64,000 nucleotides of DNA from CAVVAH01 sp963746175 (GTDB taxonomy: Bacteria; Actinomycetota; Actinomycetes; JACCUZ01): the NCBI GenBank assembly GCA_963746175.1, contig CAVVAH010000004.1, positions 1,054,001 to 1,118,000 of the forward strand, written 5' to 3'. Below are positions 44,103 through 52,602 of the stretch, piece after piece. Every line of letters begins with the position of its first letter. The stretch's first letter is position 1. The notes beneath the pieces were generated by a model. The model ran no database searches and had not been told where the DNA came from. It saw nothing but the letters and a program-made list of their open reading frames with translations. The position numbers and the translations under genes are program-made.

Positions 44103-46408
44103 CCGCCGCGCCGTTCGACCTGTTCGCCGTCCTGCACGGGAACCTCGGCTTCAGCTCGATCCCCGTCGAGGACTACCCCGTCGTGCTGGACCGGTGCTTC
44201 TGGCCGGTCGTCGAGGAGCTGGCCGGCGGCTCGGGCCTGCGGCTCGGGCTCGAGTTCCCCGGCGCCAGCCTGCGGTGGGTCGCACGGCACGACCCGTCGT
44301 TCGTCGATGCGCTGCGCCGGTTGCTCGACGACGGCCGCGCCGAGCTGGTCGGGTCAGGCCTGACCCAGGCGATCCAGCCGCTGGTGCCGGCCTACGTGGG
44401 GCTGCGCAACCTCGAGCTCGGCAACCGGGTGTACGAGGACGTGCTCGGCGTCCGCCCGCGGGTGGCGTACGCGAACGAGCAGACCTCGAGCGACGGGGCG
44501 GCCCGGCTGTACGAGGAGGCCGGCTACGAGGCGATCGTCATCGACTGGGAGAACGCGTCGCAGGGCGGTCGGCTGCCGGCGGCGTCGCGCTGGTCGGCCC
44601 CGCGGCTGGCCGGTGGTGGGCTGCACGTCCTGTGGGCCTCGACGGTGATGTTCCAGCGCACCCAGCGAGTGGCGTACGGCCAGCTGACCGCCGACGAGCT
44701 GATCGCCGACCTCGAGGAGGTCCGCGGCGACGAGCGACGGCCGCTGTGCCTCTACAGCAACGACTGGGAGGTCTTCGACTACTACCCCGGCCGACCGCCA
44801 CGGGCCGGGCTGCTGCCGGCGCCGCCGCCCGATCAGCTCCCGAGGTTCCTCGGCGTGCTCCGGGCCGCGCGCGAGCAGGGGCTCGGCGACTACCTGTTGC
44901 CGGGCGAGGTGCTCGACGCGTACCGCAGCGACGAGTCGGTCGAGGTGAGCTCGGCGGAGTCGCCGATCCTCACCAAGAAGCAGCCGAAGTACAATCCGGC
45001 CCGGTGGGCGTTGTGCGGCACGACCACGAGCTACGTCAACACCGCGTGCGCCCGGCTGGAGCGCGAGGTGGTGCGCACCCGCAACGCGGCGACGTCGGTC
45101 GACCTGCCGGTGGTCGACGACCTGGACGAGCAGCTCGTCCTCCTGCACGCCTCGGACCTGCGGACGTCGGTCACCCAGCCGAAGGCGGACGCGATGTTCG
45201 CCGACGTCGGTCGGCTCACCGCGGACGTCTCGCGGCTCGCGCGGACGCAGGCGGCGCGGCTCGCGACCGCTGACGTGGTCCTGTCGAACGCCGCGGGCGG
45301 ACCGTGGCGGGGCTGGCCGGTGGCCGTCGACCTGCGCATGGCTGCGGGCGACTGCCCGGAGTCGGTCGAGCTGGTCGGTGCTGGTGGCCGCGAGGACCGG
45401 CCGGAGCAGCAGGTCGAGACCGTCGAGCGGTACCCGGACGGCTCCCTGCGCCGGGCCCGTGTGGTGCTGGCCGGGGTGTCCCTCGCGCCCGCAGAGCAGG
45501 CGTCCTTCGCGGTGCGGCCGGCGGCACCGGTGGACCTCGGGCTGTCGGCGTCGTCGCAGCCGTCGGTCACGACGGCGACGGTCGAGGCGACGTTCCTCCC
45601 GCGGCGCGGCGGCTCGCTGTCCCGTGTCGCGTTCCCCGGGCGCACCGGCATCGCGCTCGGCCATGTGCCGTACGGCCGGTTCAGCCCCATCCACCTGACC
45701 CCCGACTGGTACACCGGCAACGTCGTCATGGTCGACGAGACCGGCACGCAGCGCACCGACCTGACCGGGACGACCGTGCACGTCCCCGACGACCCGGCCG
45801 CCTGGCCGGTGCGGGTGCCCGTGGTGTCCGAGGTGCATGCCGACGGGATGAGCATCGTCCGCACCACCTGGGTGTCGCGGCGCGAGCCCCGGCTCGACCT
45901 CGACATCGCGCTGACACTGCCCAACATCGCCCCGCGCTCCCTGCACGCCGGCATCCTCACGCTCGACCCGCGCAGCCTCGGCGCCGACGACGTCCGGTTC
46001 GCCACGGTCAACGGCGGTGGCGGTGCCGGCGAGCACGCGCTGGGAGCCGAGCCGATCCGTCAGTCGGCCAGCCCGTCGCACCGGGTGTCCGTGAGCTCGT
46101 GCCTCGGCTCGACCGAGGGCTGGGCCGCCGTGCTCGGGGCGCAGGGGGGTGTCGCGCTGCACATCGACAGGACCCTGACCGCGGGCAACCCGCTGCTGGA
46201 GTACGAGCCCACCCCGGAGGGACCGTTCGTCCGCCTGGTCCCGTCGTTCGCCGAGACGGCCGACACCGGCTCGGCCCGGTTCCGGGGGCGGCTGCGGCTC
46301 GGGGTGGCGTACGAGGCGTTCGACGCGCTCACCCCGTCGCTGGTCGACGACTGGTCGGTGCGCCGTATCGGCCTCCGCGTCACCGGCACAGCCACTGCCG
46401 ACGCCTGA
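44099..46408 (+). CDS. GH57-like glycoside hydrolase/transferase of unknown specificity
   Basis: 769 residues. The N-terminal (beta/alpha) barrel fits GH57: SGLTQAIQPLVPAYVG, then ANEQTSS with E127 at the nucleophile position, VIDWEN, and YSNDWEVFDY with D222 at the acid/base position. The remaining 450 residues look beta-rich. GH57 enzymes act on alpha-glycosidic bonds in glucans. Its location, start overlapping the pseC stop (ATGA) and convergent with pseI, suggests a role in the nonulosonate glycan, perhaps trimming, but this is inference. No signal peptide is visible, so it should be cytoplasmic. Confidence 0.78.
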   Translation: MTAAPFDLFAVLHGNLGFSSIPVEDYPVVLDRCFWPVVEELAGGSGLRLGLEFPGASLRWVARHDPSFVDALRRLLDDGRAELVGSGLTQAIQPLVPAYVGLRNLELGNRVYEDVLGVRPRVAYANEQTSSDGAARLYEEAGYEAIVIDWENASQGGRLPAASRWSAPRLAGGGLHVLWASTVMFQRTQRVAYGQLTADELIADLEEVRGDERRPLCLYSNDWEVFDYYPGRPPRAGLLPAPPPDQLPRFLGVLRAAREQGLGDYLLPGEVLDAYRSDESVEVSSAESPILTKKQPKYNPARWALCGTTTSYVNTACARLEREVVRTRNAATSVDLPVVDDLDEQLVLLHASDLRTSVTQPKADAMFADVGRLTADVSRLARTQAARLATADVVLSNAAGGPWRGWPVAVDLRMAAGDCPESVELVGAGGREDRPEQQVETVERYPDGSLRRARVVLAGVSLAPAEQASFAVRPAAPVDLGLSASSQPSVTTATVEATFLPRRGGSLSRVAFPGRTGIALGHVPYGRFSPIHLTPDWYTGNVVMVDETGTQRTDLTGTTVHVPDDPAAWPVRVPVVSEVHADGMSIVRTTWVSRREPRLDLDIALTLPNIAPRSLHAGILTLDPRSLGADDVRFATVNGGGGAGEHALGAEPIRQSASPSHRVSVSSCLGSTEGWAAVLGAQGGVALHIDRTLTAGNPLLEYEPTPEGPFVRLVPSFAETADTGSARFRGRLRLGVAYEAFDALTPSLVDDWSVRRIGLRVTGTATADA

Positions 46409-46419
46409 GGCTGCCACGT

Positions 46420-46456
46420 CCGACGCGGCGCGGCTGCAGGAACCCTGCAGCGTCGG
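46420..46456. terminator. Hairpin between convergent GH57-like gene and pseI
   Basis: GCTGCAGG (46433-46440) pairs perfectly with CCTGCAGC (46444-46451) around an AAC loop; flanking CCGAC (46420-46424) and GTCGG (46452-46456) can extend the stem across a bulge. It lies in the 81-base gap between convergent stops and can serve both directions. Confidence 0.7.
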
Positions 46457-46489
46457 TGGCCCGTGACCGCGGGGGGAGGAGGCTGCCGG

Positions 46490-47524
46490 TCAGGTGTCCG
46501 TGCGGGGCGCCAGGGAGTCCCAGGTGACCGCGTCGTACGCCGTGAGGGGGCCGGACATCGCGCGGCCCAGCACCTCGTGCAGGTGGTCGCCGCCGACGCC
46601 CTCACGGGGGCGCAGCGCGACCAGGTCGTCACGGGTGAGGACGTGCCCTGCGGGCAGGTCGGTCGCGGCGTAGAGCCCGCGCCAGGCCCAGTAGCGCTCG
46701 TCGGCGTCCGAGCTGGGTGCCTTGCGGGTGGAACCCAGCAGCGCCGTCGTGTCCCGCACGGCCTGCACGAGAGCAGCGAACTCCGGGGGCGTCAGCGCGT
46801 AGGGGTGGTCCGGACCAGGCAGCGAACGGTCGGTCGTGAGGTGCTTCTCGATCAGGACGGCGTCGCGGGCGACTGCCGCGGTCGCGGCGGTGTGGCCGGG
46901 CGAGTGGTCGGAGAAGCCGACCAGCACGCCGAACGCGTCGGCGATGGTCGACATCGCGCGCAGGTTGAGGTCGGCGAGCACCGGGGGGTAGCTGGACACG
47001 CAGTGCAGCACGACCACGTCGCGGGCACCGGCGTCGGCGAGCACACCGAGCGAGCGCTCGATGTCACCGAGGTACGCCGCGCCGGTCGACACGATCACCG
47101 GCAGCTTGGTCGCGGCGCAGGCCTCGAGCAGGAGGTGGTTGGTGAGGTCGCCGGACGCGACCTTGAGCGCGGGCACACCGACATCGACCAGCGTCTGCAC
47201 AGCACCCAGGTGGAACGGCGTCGACATGAGGTCGATGCCCGCGTCGCGGGCGGCCTCCGCCAGCGTGGGGAGCCACTCGTCGGGGAGCCGGTTGTCGCGG
47301 AAGAACGTCTGCAACCGCTCGGCGGACGGCGCGGCCAGCGTCTCCGCCGTGAAGGACTGGAACTTCACCGCGTCGGCACCGGTGCCGGCCGCGACCTTCA
47401 CCAGCTCGACGGCGGTGTCCAGGCTGCGGTCGTGGTTGGAGCCGATCTCGGCGATGACGTAGGGGTCCGACCCGACGGCGAGCTTGTGGTCGCCGACCGA
47501 GACCGATGTGCTGAACGTGTCCAT
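46490..47524 (-). CDS. pseI: Pseudaminic acid synthase/NeuB family nonulosonate synthase, PseI
   Basis: 344 residues. The NeuB barrel is marked by IAEIGSNHDRSLDTAVELV, DAVKFQSF, STPFH, KVASGDLTNHLLL, HCVSSYP and GFSDHSPG; a C-terminal SAF (antifreeze-like) domain begins near residue 285 (ATDLPAGHVLTRDDL). It condenses phosphoenolpyruvate with a six-carbon amino sugar to give a nine-carbon nonulosonate. The PseI rather than NeuB or LegI call rests on pseB/C/G nearby. TAGGCT sits 6 bases before the ATG, suggesting a leaderless mRNA. Confidence 0.92.
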   Translation of the reverse strand: MDTFSTSVSVGDHKLAVGSDPYVIAEIGSNHDRSLDTAVELVKVAAGTGADAVKFQSFTAETLAAPSAERLQTFFRDNRLPDEWLPTLAEAARDAGIDLMSTPFHLGAVQTLVDVGVPALKVASGDLTNHLLLEACAATKLPVIVSTGAAYLGDIERSLGVLADAGARDVVVLHCVSSYPPVLADLNLRAMSTIADAFGVLVGFSDHSPGHTAATAAVARDAVLIEKHLTTDRSLPGPDHPYALTPPEFAALVQAVRDTTALLGSTRKAPSSDADERYWAWRGLYAATDLPAGHVLTRDDLVALRPREGVGGDHLHEVLGRAMSGPLTAYDAVTWDSLAPRTDT

Positions 47525-47530
47525 GTCGCG

Positions 47531-47536
47531 AGCCTA
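47531..47536 (-). promoter_or_regulatory. -10 element for leaderless pseI
   Basis: On the minus strand TAGGCT is followed by CGCGAC and the pseI ATG. It lies in the 63-base gap behind the fusion gene, so pseI can be transcribed separately. Confidence 0.45.
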
Positions 47537-47587
47537 ACGACGCCCGCCGGCGCGGCCGAATCCGGCGAAGGAGCGTCCTCGGGCAGC

Positions 47588-49660
47588 TCAGCGCTGGGGA
47601 CGGAAGACGACGCCCGGTGGGGGACCGTCGAGCCGGGCTGCGACCGAGTCGGTCTCGACCGCCTCGCGCAGCACGCCGAGTGCCTCGGCGACGACCTCGA
47701 CCGTGTAGTCGAGGTCGGCGTCCTCGTGCGCGAAGGTCACGAAGACAGGGCCGCCGAAGAGGATGCCGCGACGCACCGTCTCCTGCAGGAACAGCCCGCG
47801 CAGCTCCATGTCGACCTGGCCGTCGCTCTTGAACACGAACGCGCTGCGCGGTGCGTGCCCGATGAGGTCGACGTCGAGCCCGCTCTCCGTGATCGCTGCG
47901 GTGAGGCCGGCACGGAACCGCGTGCCGCGCTCCCAGATGGTCGGGCACACGACGCCACGGCGGACCTCGTCGAGGGTGGCCTTGGCTGCCGCGAGCGAGA
48001 GCGTCTCGCCGCCGAAGGTGCCGGAGAAGAAGACCGACGAGAAGCCCTTCATCAGCTCGGCGCTGCCGGCGATGACGGCGAGCGGGAGCCCGTTGGCCAT
48101 CGCCTTGCCGAGGCAGGCGATGTCGGGCGTCACGCCGTAGTACTCCTGCGCACCGCCCGGCCCCCAGCGGAACCCGGTGACGATCTCGTCCCAGATGAAG
48201 ACGGTGCCCGTCTCGGTGCAGCGGTGGCGCACGTGCTCGAGGAAGCCGGGCGCCGGGTCCTCGGCGGGCAGCTCGAGGATGATCGCCGCAGGGTTGCGGG
48301 TCAGCGCGGCCTCGAACGACTCGACGTCGTTGAACGCGAACTTCGAGGTCAGCGAACGGACCGCCTCCGGCACCCCGGCGCGACGCTCGGTGAGGCCGAC
48401 GTACCAGTCGTGCCAGCCGTGGTAGCCACCGGCGCTGACCTCGTCGCGGCCGGTGACCGCGCGGGCCAGCCGGATCGCGGCGGACGTCGCGTCGGAGCCG
48501 TTCTTGGCGAACCGCACCATCTCGGCCGCGGGCACCATGTCGATGACCCGCTCGGCCACCTCGACCTCGAGCCGGTGCGGCAGCGTGAAGACCGTGCCCT
48601 CGCCGATCTGCTTGCGGACGGCGTCGACGGTGGCCGGGTGGTCGTAGCCGAGCAGGATCGGCCCGAGGGCCATCGGGTAGTCGATGTACGCGTTGCCGTC
48701 GACGTCCCAGACGTGGCAGCCGGACCCGCGCTCGAGGAACGCCGGCGTGACGCCCTTGACGAACTGGTCGATCCCCTTGGACAGCGTCTGGGTGCCGCCG
48801 GGCACCAGCTGGTGGGCGCGCTCCAGCAGCTCGGCGGACCGGTCGCCCGCCGCGGTCTGGCCGCGCTTGACCTGCTCGAGGTCGGCGAGGTTCCGGCTGC
48901 GCCAGAGACCCTCGTTGCGCCCGATCGCGCCGTTGCGCTCGGCCAGCCCGGTGGCGAGGTACGCCTCGGCGTACTCCTCGATGCCGGTGGCCGGCGCCGC
49001 GCCGAGCTTGTCGACCAGCTCGCGCAGCACCTCGAGGTCCTGCGGCTCGTCGACGGTGAGGCGGACGTGCCCGAGGGACGCGCCGCGCTCCAGCAGCCGC
49101 ATCCTGGTGCCCTCGGCCGCCTTGACCCACAGGGTCACGTGCTCCCGGTCCGGCGCGGAGGTGGCGCCCCGGTCGGCGGCATCGAGCGATGCCCTGGAGA
49201 AGACCTCCGCGTCGGCGCCCTCCGGCCACGACGGGCCGAGCGCCAGGTAGTCGAGCGCGGCGTCGGCGCGGAACACCGCGACGAGCTCGTCGATCAGCGC
49301 GGGGTCGACCAGCGGGCAGTCTCCGGTCACCCGTACGACGGTGCCGGCGTCGGACGTGGCGGCCACGAACCGGCTCAGCACGTCGTCGGTGGAGCCACGG
49401 ACGACGCGGACCCCGGACGCACGCGCCACCGCCTCGATCTCGTCGTCCGCGGGGTCCTCCGTGGTCGCGACGACGACCTCGTCGACGGTGGTCGCCGCGC
49501 AGAGCCGGTCGAGCAGGACCGCGAGCAGGGGGCGCCCGCCGAGGTCGGCAAGCGCCTTGCCGGGCAGTCGGGTCGAGCCGATGCGGCTCTGGACGACGGC
49601 GACGACCCGGCCGCGGCCCGCGGCTGTCCTGTCGGTCGCCTCAGGCGGAGAGCTGGGCAT
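47588..49660 (-). CDS. Cytidylyltransferase (SpsF/PseF-like) fused to class III PLP aminotransferase
   Basis: 690 residues. Residues about 18-250 form a nucleotidyltransferase domain: VVQSRIGSTRLPGKAL and VRVTGDCPLVDP, as in SpsF/KdsB/PseF-type CMP-sugar synthetases. Residues about 265-690 are a glutamate-1-semialdehyde-aminomutase-like PLP enzyme: NGSDATSAAIRLAR, WDEIVTGFRWG and K519 in CLGKAMANG. The fused pair could load the nonulosonate with CMP and also install an amino group. The aminotransferase is unlikely to be HemL, since it sits in a sugar operon and is fused. It overlaps the methyltransferase gene by 20 bases. Confidence 0.88.
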   Translation of the reverse strand: MPSSPPEATDRTAAGRGRVVAVVQSRIGSTRLPGKALADLGGRPLLAVLLDRLCAATTVDEVVVATTEDPADDEIEAVARASGVRVVRGSTDDVLSRFVAATSDAGTVVRVTGDCPLVDPALIDELVAVFRADAALDYLALGPSWPEGADAEVFSRASLDAADRGATSAPDREHVTLWVKAAEGTRMRLLERGASLGHVRLTVDEPQDLEVLRELVDKLGAAPATGIEEYAEAYLATGLAERNGAIGRNEGLWRSRNLADLEQVKRGQTAAGDRSAELLERAHQLVPGGTQTLSKGIDQFVKGVTPAFLERGSGCHVWDVDGNAYIDYPMALGPILLGYDHPATVDAVRKQIGEGTVFTLPHRLEVEVAERVIDMVPAAEMVRFAKNGSDATSAAIRLARAVTGRDEVSAGGYHGWHDWYVGLTERRAGVPEAVRSLTSKFAFNDVESFEAALTRNPAAIILELPAEDPAPGFLEHVRHRCTETGTVFIWDEIVTGFRWGPGGAQEYYGVTPDIACLGKAMANGLPLAVIAGSAELMKGFSSVFFSGTFGGETLSLAAAKATLDEVRRGVVCPTIWERGTRFRAGLTAAITESGLDVDLIGHAPRSAFVFKSDGQVDMELRGLFLQETVRRGILFGGPVFVTFAHEDADLDYTVEVVAEALGVLREAVETDSVAARLDGPPPGVVFRPQR

Positions 49661-50561
49661 GAACGATCGCCTCTCGTCCCAGGCCGCGGGCGGCCAGGTA
49701 CTCGTGCAGCGGCCGGCGCTCGCCGGCCAGCTCGAGCCGGTGCTCGAGCAGCATCCGCTGCTGGTGGATGGACGCGCCGACCTCGGAGTCGCCGATGTAG
49801 TCCTGGCCCATGAGCAGGAACCACTCCACCGGGAACGACGTGTCGCGCTCGACCGGCTGGAGGCCGCACTGGGACACCAGCGCCTCGAGGCCGTCGAAGG
49901 TGAAGTAGTTGACGTGGAACGGCGGCGCGACCCACCACTGCGGCTTGTCGAGCACCGAGTGGGCCGTGCGCTGCAGCAGGTTGTACTCGTTGGGCACCTG
50001 CAGTGTGAGCACGCCGTGCGGAGCGAGCAGCCGCGCCGCCCAGGTGACGAAGTCGCGCGGGTCGGGCAGGTGCTCGAGCAGCAGCCGGGCGTGCACCACG
50101 TCGAAGCTCGCGGCGGGCAGGTCGACGTCCTGGAAGAGGGCTTCGTGCACGTCGAGACCCTTCGCCTGCGCGTGCTTCGCCGCCGTGGGGGAGGGCTCGA
50201 TGCCGAGCACGTCGAAGCCCCGGTCGCGGGCGTCCTCGAGCAGCAGGCCACCCGAGCAGCCGACGTCGAGCACGCGGCCGCCCGGCGTGGCGCCGAGCCG
50301 TCGCCAGGCGTCCAGCTTGTCGGTGTGCTCGAGGCGCCAGTAGTCCTTCTCGCGCTCGTCCTTGTCCAGCCAGCCCGGGTACTCCTCGTAGTACTCGACG
50401 CTGGCGTAGAGCGCGCTGAGCTCCTCGTCGGTGGGGATCGGGTCCAGGTGGACGAACCCGCAGTCCTGGCAGTCCATGACGTCCCACTGCTCTCCGGAGG
50501 ACAGCACGGGCCCGCTGTGGGGCCGCGGCGTCGTCGGGCCGGCAGTGACGGTGCTGGTCAC
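49641..50561 (-). CDS. Class I SAM-dependent methyltransferase with N-terminal CxxCGF motif
   Basis: 306 residues. CQDCGFVHLDPIPTDEEL near residue 30 is the half zinc-ribbon start common in type 23 sugar methyltransferases. Motif I is VLDVGCSGGLLL, followed by GIEPSP and FDVVHARLLLEHLPDP. It probably methylates a sugar of the nonulosonate glycan. The GTG overlaps the epimerase stop (GTGA), so it is coupled to it. Confidence 0.86.
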   Translation of the reverse strand: MTSTVTAGPTTPRPHSGPVLSSGEQWDVMDCQDCGFVHLDPIPTDEELSALYASVEYYEEYPGWLDKDEREKDYWRLEHTDKLDAWRRLGATPGGRVLDVGCSGGLLLEDARDRGFDVLGIEPSPTAAKHAQAKGLDVHEALFQDVDLPAASFDVVHARLLLEHLPDPRDFVTWAARLLAPHGVLTLQVPNEYNLLQRTAHSVLDKPQWWVAPPFHVNYFTFDGLEALVSQCGLQPVERDTSFPVEWFLLMGQDYIGDSEVGASIHQQRMLLEHRLELAGERRPLHEYLAARGLGREAIVHAQLSA

Positions 50562-51547
50562 GAGTGGCTGCCCTCGACCGCGCCGACGGACGCGGCGACG
50601 ACGCCGGCGCGTCCCTTGTGCCAGTCGACCTGGGCGGAGACGCCGTCCCGGAGCGAGGTGGTCGGGGCCCAGTCGAGCACCCTGCGGGCGGTCGTCGTGT
50701 CGGCACCGGTGCGCCGGACGTCGCCGGCCTGGTCACCGGTGCGCACCAGGTCGATCCGTGCCCCGGCCAGCTCCTCGACCAGGTCGATGAGGTCGGTCAT
50801 GGTCACGCTGGACCCACCGGCGACGTTGACCACGGTCCCCGGCGCGCAGTCGGCACCGCCCGCGGCGACATTGGCCGCGACGACGTCGCCCACGAAGGTG
50901 AAGTCGCGCTGCTGCCCGCCGTCGCCGTTCAGGGTGAACCGGGTGCCGTGCAGCGCCGCCTCGACGAGCCGGTGGGTCGCCATGTCCGGCCGCTGCCGGG
51001 GTCCGTAGACGGTGAAGTAGCGCAGCGCCACAGTCGACAGGCCGTGGGTCGCGGCGTAGAGCCCGACCAGGTGCTCGGCGGCGAGCTTGGTGACGCCGTA
51101 GGGGCTCACCGGCCGGGGCAGCGACCGCTCGGTGGACGGGTAGTCGGTGTTGTCGCCGTACACCGACGAGCTGGACGAGTAGACGATCCGGCCCACACCA
51201 CGGCGGACCGCCGCCTCCAGCAGCCGCTGGGTGGCCTGCACGTTGTCGACGACGTACTGGTCGAAGCCGCCCGCCCAGCTGGCCCGCACGCCGGGCTGGC
51301 CGGCGAGGTGGAAGACCGCGTCGGCACCCTCCAGGAGCGGGTCGAGGTCGGCCCGGACCAGGTCCGCCTCGCTCACATCGACCGCCGGGTGGTCGCGGTA
51401 CGCGGCGACGTTCGCGAGCTTGGTCTCCCGCGGGTAGTAGTCGGAGAGCCGGTCCAGGGCCAGGACGTCCCAGCCGTCGGCGAGCAGGCGCTCCGTCAGG
51501 TGGCTGCCGATGAAACCGGCGGCCCCGGTGACGACCGCCCTGCTCAT
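50558..51547 (-). CDS. NAD-dependent nucleotide-sugar epimerase/dehydratase
   Basis: 329 residues, extended SDR. TGAAGFIGSHLTERLL, HLAGQPGVRASW, SSSSVYG, the catalytic YGVTK, and RYFTVYGPRQRPDMA place it with UDP-glucuronate/UDP-GlcNAc 4-epimerases. It is not a convincing RmlB. It may supply the partner hexose of the nonulosonate glycan. The ATG has GAGGGAGCC upstream, and a TAGACT -10 at 51582-51577 gives a short leader. Confidence 0.87.
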   Translation of the reverse strand: MSRAVVTGAAGFIGSHLTERLLADGWDVLALDRLSDYYPRETKLANVAAYRDHPAVDVSEADLVRADLDPLLEGADAVFHLAGQPGVRASWAGGFDQYVVDNVQATQRLLEAAVRRGVGRIVYSSSSSVYGDNTDYPSTERSLPRPVSPYGVTKLAAEHLVGLYAATHGLSTVALRYFTVYGPRQRPDMATHRLVEAALHGTRFTLNGDGGQQRDFTFVGDVVAANVAAGGADCAPGTVVNVAGGSSVTMTDLIDLVEELAGARIDLVRTGDQAGDVRRTGADTTTARRVLDWAPTTSLRDGVSAQVDWHKGRAGVVAASVGAVEGSHS

Positions 51548-51576
51548 GGTGGCTCCCTCGTGTCGACGACCACGGG

Positions 51577-51582
51577 AGTCTA
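51577..51582 (-). promoter_or_regulatory. -10 element (TAGACT) of the epimerase-methyltransferase-fusion operon
   Basis: On the minus strand TAGACT lies 30 bases before the epimerase ATG, leaving a leader of about 23 bases that contains the ribosome-binding site. Confidence 0.45.
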
Positions 51583-51624
51583 GAGGACCGCTGGGCACGC
51601 TCCGGCGGGCCGTGGCGGCGCCCG

Positions 51625-51630
51625 TACGCT
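51625..51630 (+). promoter_or_regulatory. -10 element for leaderless pseG operon
   Basis: TACGCT is followed by GGCCGG and the GTG at 51637. No ribosome-binding site is present. It drives the rightward pseG to methyltransferase gene set. Confidence 0.45.
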
Positions 51631-51636
51631 GGCCGG

Positions 51637-52602
51637 GTGGCCGCCCGTGTCGAGCTCGTCGCCGACAGCGGGCCCGGAGTCGGTCTCGGTCACGTGGGAC
51701 GGCTGGCAGCTCTCGGGGAGCAGCTCGGCGCCGTGGCGACGTTCCTCGTCGAGGACGAGCACGCCCGCAGGTGGGTGACCGACCGCGGTCTCGCCGTCGC
51801 CCCGACCGGTGCCGGGCCCGGCAGGTACGGCACCGAGGTCGTCGTGCTGGACCGGGTCGGCCCGGTCGACCCGGCCGAGGTGGCCCGCCTGCAGGGCGTG
51901 GGCGCCGCTGTCGCACTGGTCGACGACCTCGGCCCGGCGCGCGCGCTCGCCGATGTCGTCATCGACCCGCCGACGTACGGCGCCTGGCCGCCGCCCGCGG
52001 GAGTCGCCCTCCGGGGCTTCGAGCACGCGCTGCTGCGCCGCGAGTGGGTTGCCGCCCGCGAGACGCCCGACCTGCCCAGGGACCAGGTGCTGCTGACCTT
52101 CGGCGGCACCGACCCCTACGGCCTGAGCGGGCCGGCAGCCGCTGCGCTTGCGGGCACCGGGGTCGAGGTGGTCACGGTCGTGGGGGCCGGCAGCACCGCC
52201 GAGGTGCCGGGCCGGGTCCTCCGCGACCCGCAGGACTTCGCCGGGCAGGTGCGCCGGTCCCGGATCCTGGTGACCGCGTTCGGCACCACGGTGCTGGAGG
52301 CCGCCTGCGTCGGGACACCGGTGGTCGCGGTGTGCACGCGCGACGACCACCTGCGCGACGCGCGTGGCCTGGAGCCGCACGGCCTGCTGCGGGTCGTGGA
52401 CGGCCGCGGCGGGGTCCCCGAGGCGACCTGGCGGGACGTCGTCGGGGCCGCCCTCGCCGACCACGGCTGGCAGCGGGACGTCGCCGCCCGCGGGCCGGTG
52501 CTCGTCGACGGTCGCGGCGCGGAGCGAGTTGCCGCCGCCTTGCTAGCCTCGGTCCGCCCGCCGGACCCGGCGCGGCACGAGCACGGGAGTGGTGACCGAT
52601 GA
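51637..52602 (+). CDS. pseG: PseG-like UDP-6-deoxy-AltdiNAc hydrolase
   Basis: 321 residues, GT-B-like fold. GVGLGHVGRLAALGEQL supplies the family His in GxGHxxR near residue 19, VLLTFGGTDPYGLS follows, and the C-terminal FGTTVLEAACVGTPVVAV segment binds UDP. PseG releases UDP from the diacetamido sugar before PseI acts. There is no fused acetyltransferase domain, so it does not supply the missing PseH. Its stop overlaps the next gene (ATGA). Confidence 0.85.
   Translation: MAARVELVADSGPGVGLGHVGRLAALGEQLGAVATFLVEDEHARRWVTDRGLAVAPTGAGPGRYGTEVVVLDRVGPVDPAEVARLQGVGAAVALVDDLGPARALADVVIDPPTYGAWPPPAGVALRGFEHALLRREWVAARETPDLPRDQVLLTFGGTDPYGLSGPAAAALAGTGVEVVTVVGAGSTAEVPGRVLRDPQDFAGQVRRSRILVTAFGTTVLEAACVGTPVVAVCTRDDHLRDARGLEPHGLLRVVDGRGGVPEATWRDVVGAALADHGWQRDVAARGPVLVDGRGAERVAAALLASVRPPDPARHEHGSGDR

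Noticed and set aside
47588..48870. Calling the PLP domain HemL (haem synthesis)
   Set aside because: It is fused to a cytidylyltransferase and lies in a nonulosonate operon; similarity to glutamate-semialdehyde aminomutase reflects the family only.
46463..49813. Very long plus-strand open frame opposite pseI and the fusion gene
   Set aside because: Its sequence is Arg/Gly/Val-rich with no domain pattern and lies antisense to two genes with clear motifs; high GC leaves such shadow frames open.
50558..51547. Calling the epimerase RmlB to complete the rhamnose pathway
   Set aside because: Its RYFTVYGPRQRPDMA block and size fit UDP-sugar 4-epimerases, and it is far from rmlA/C/D in a different operon.
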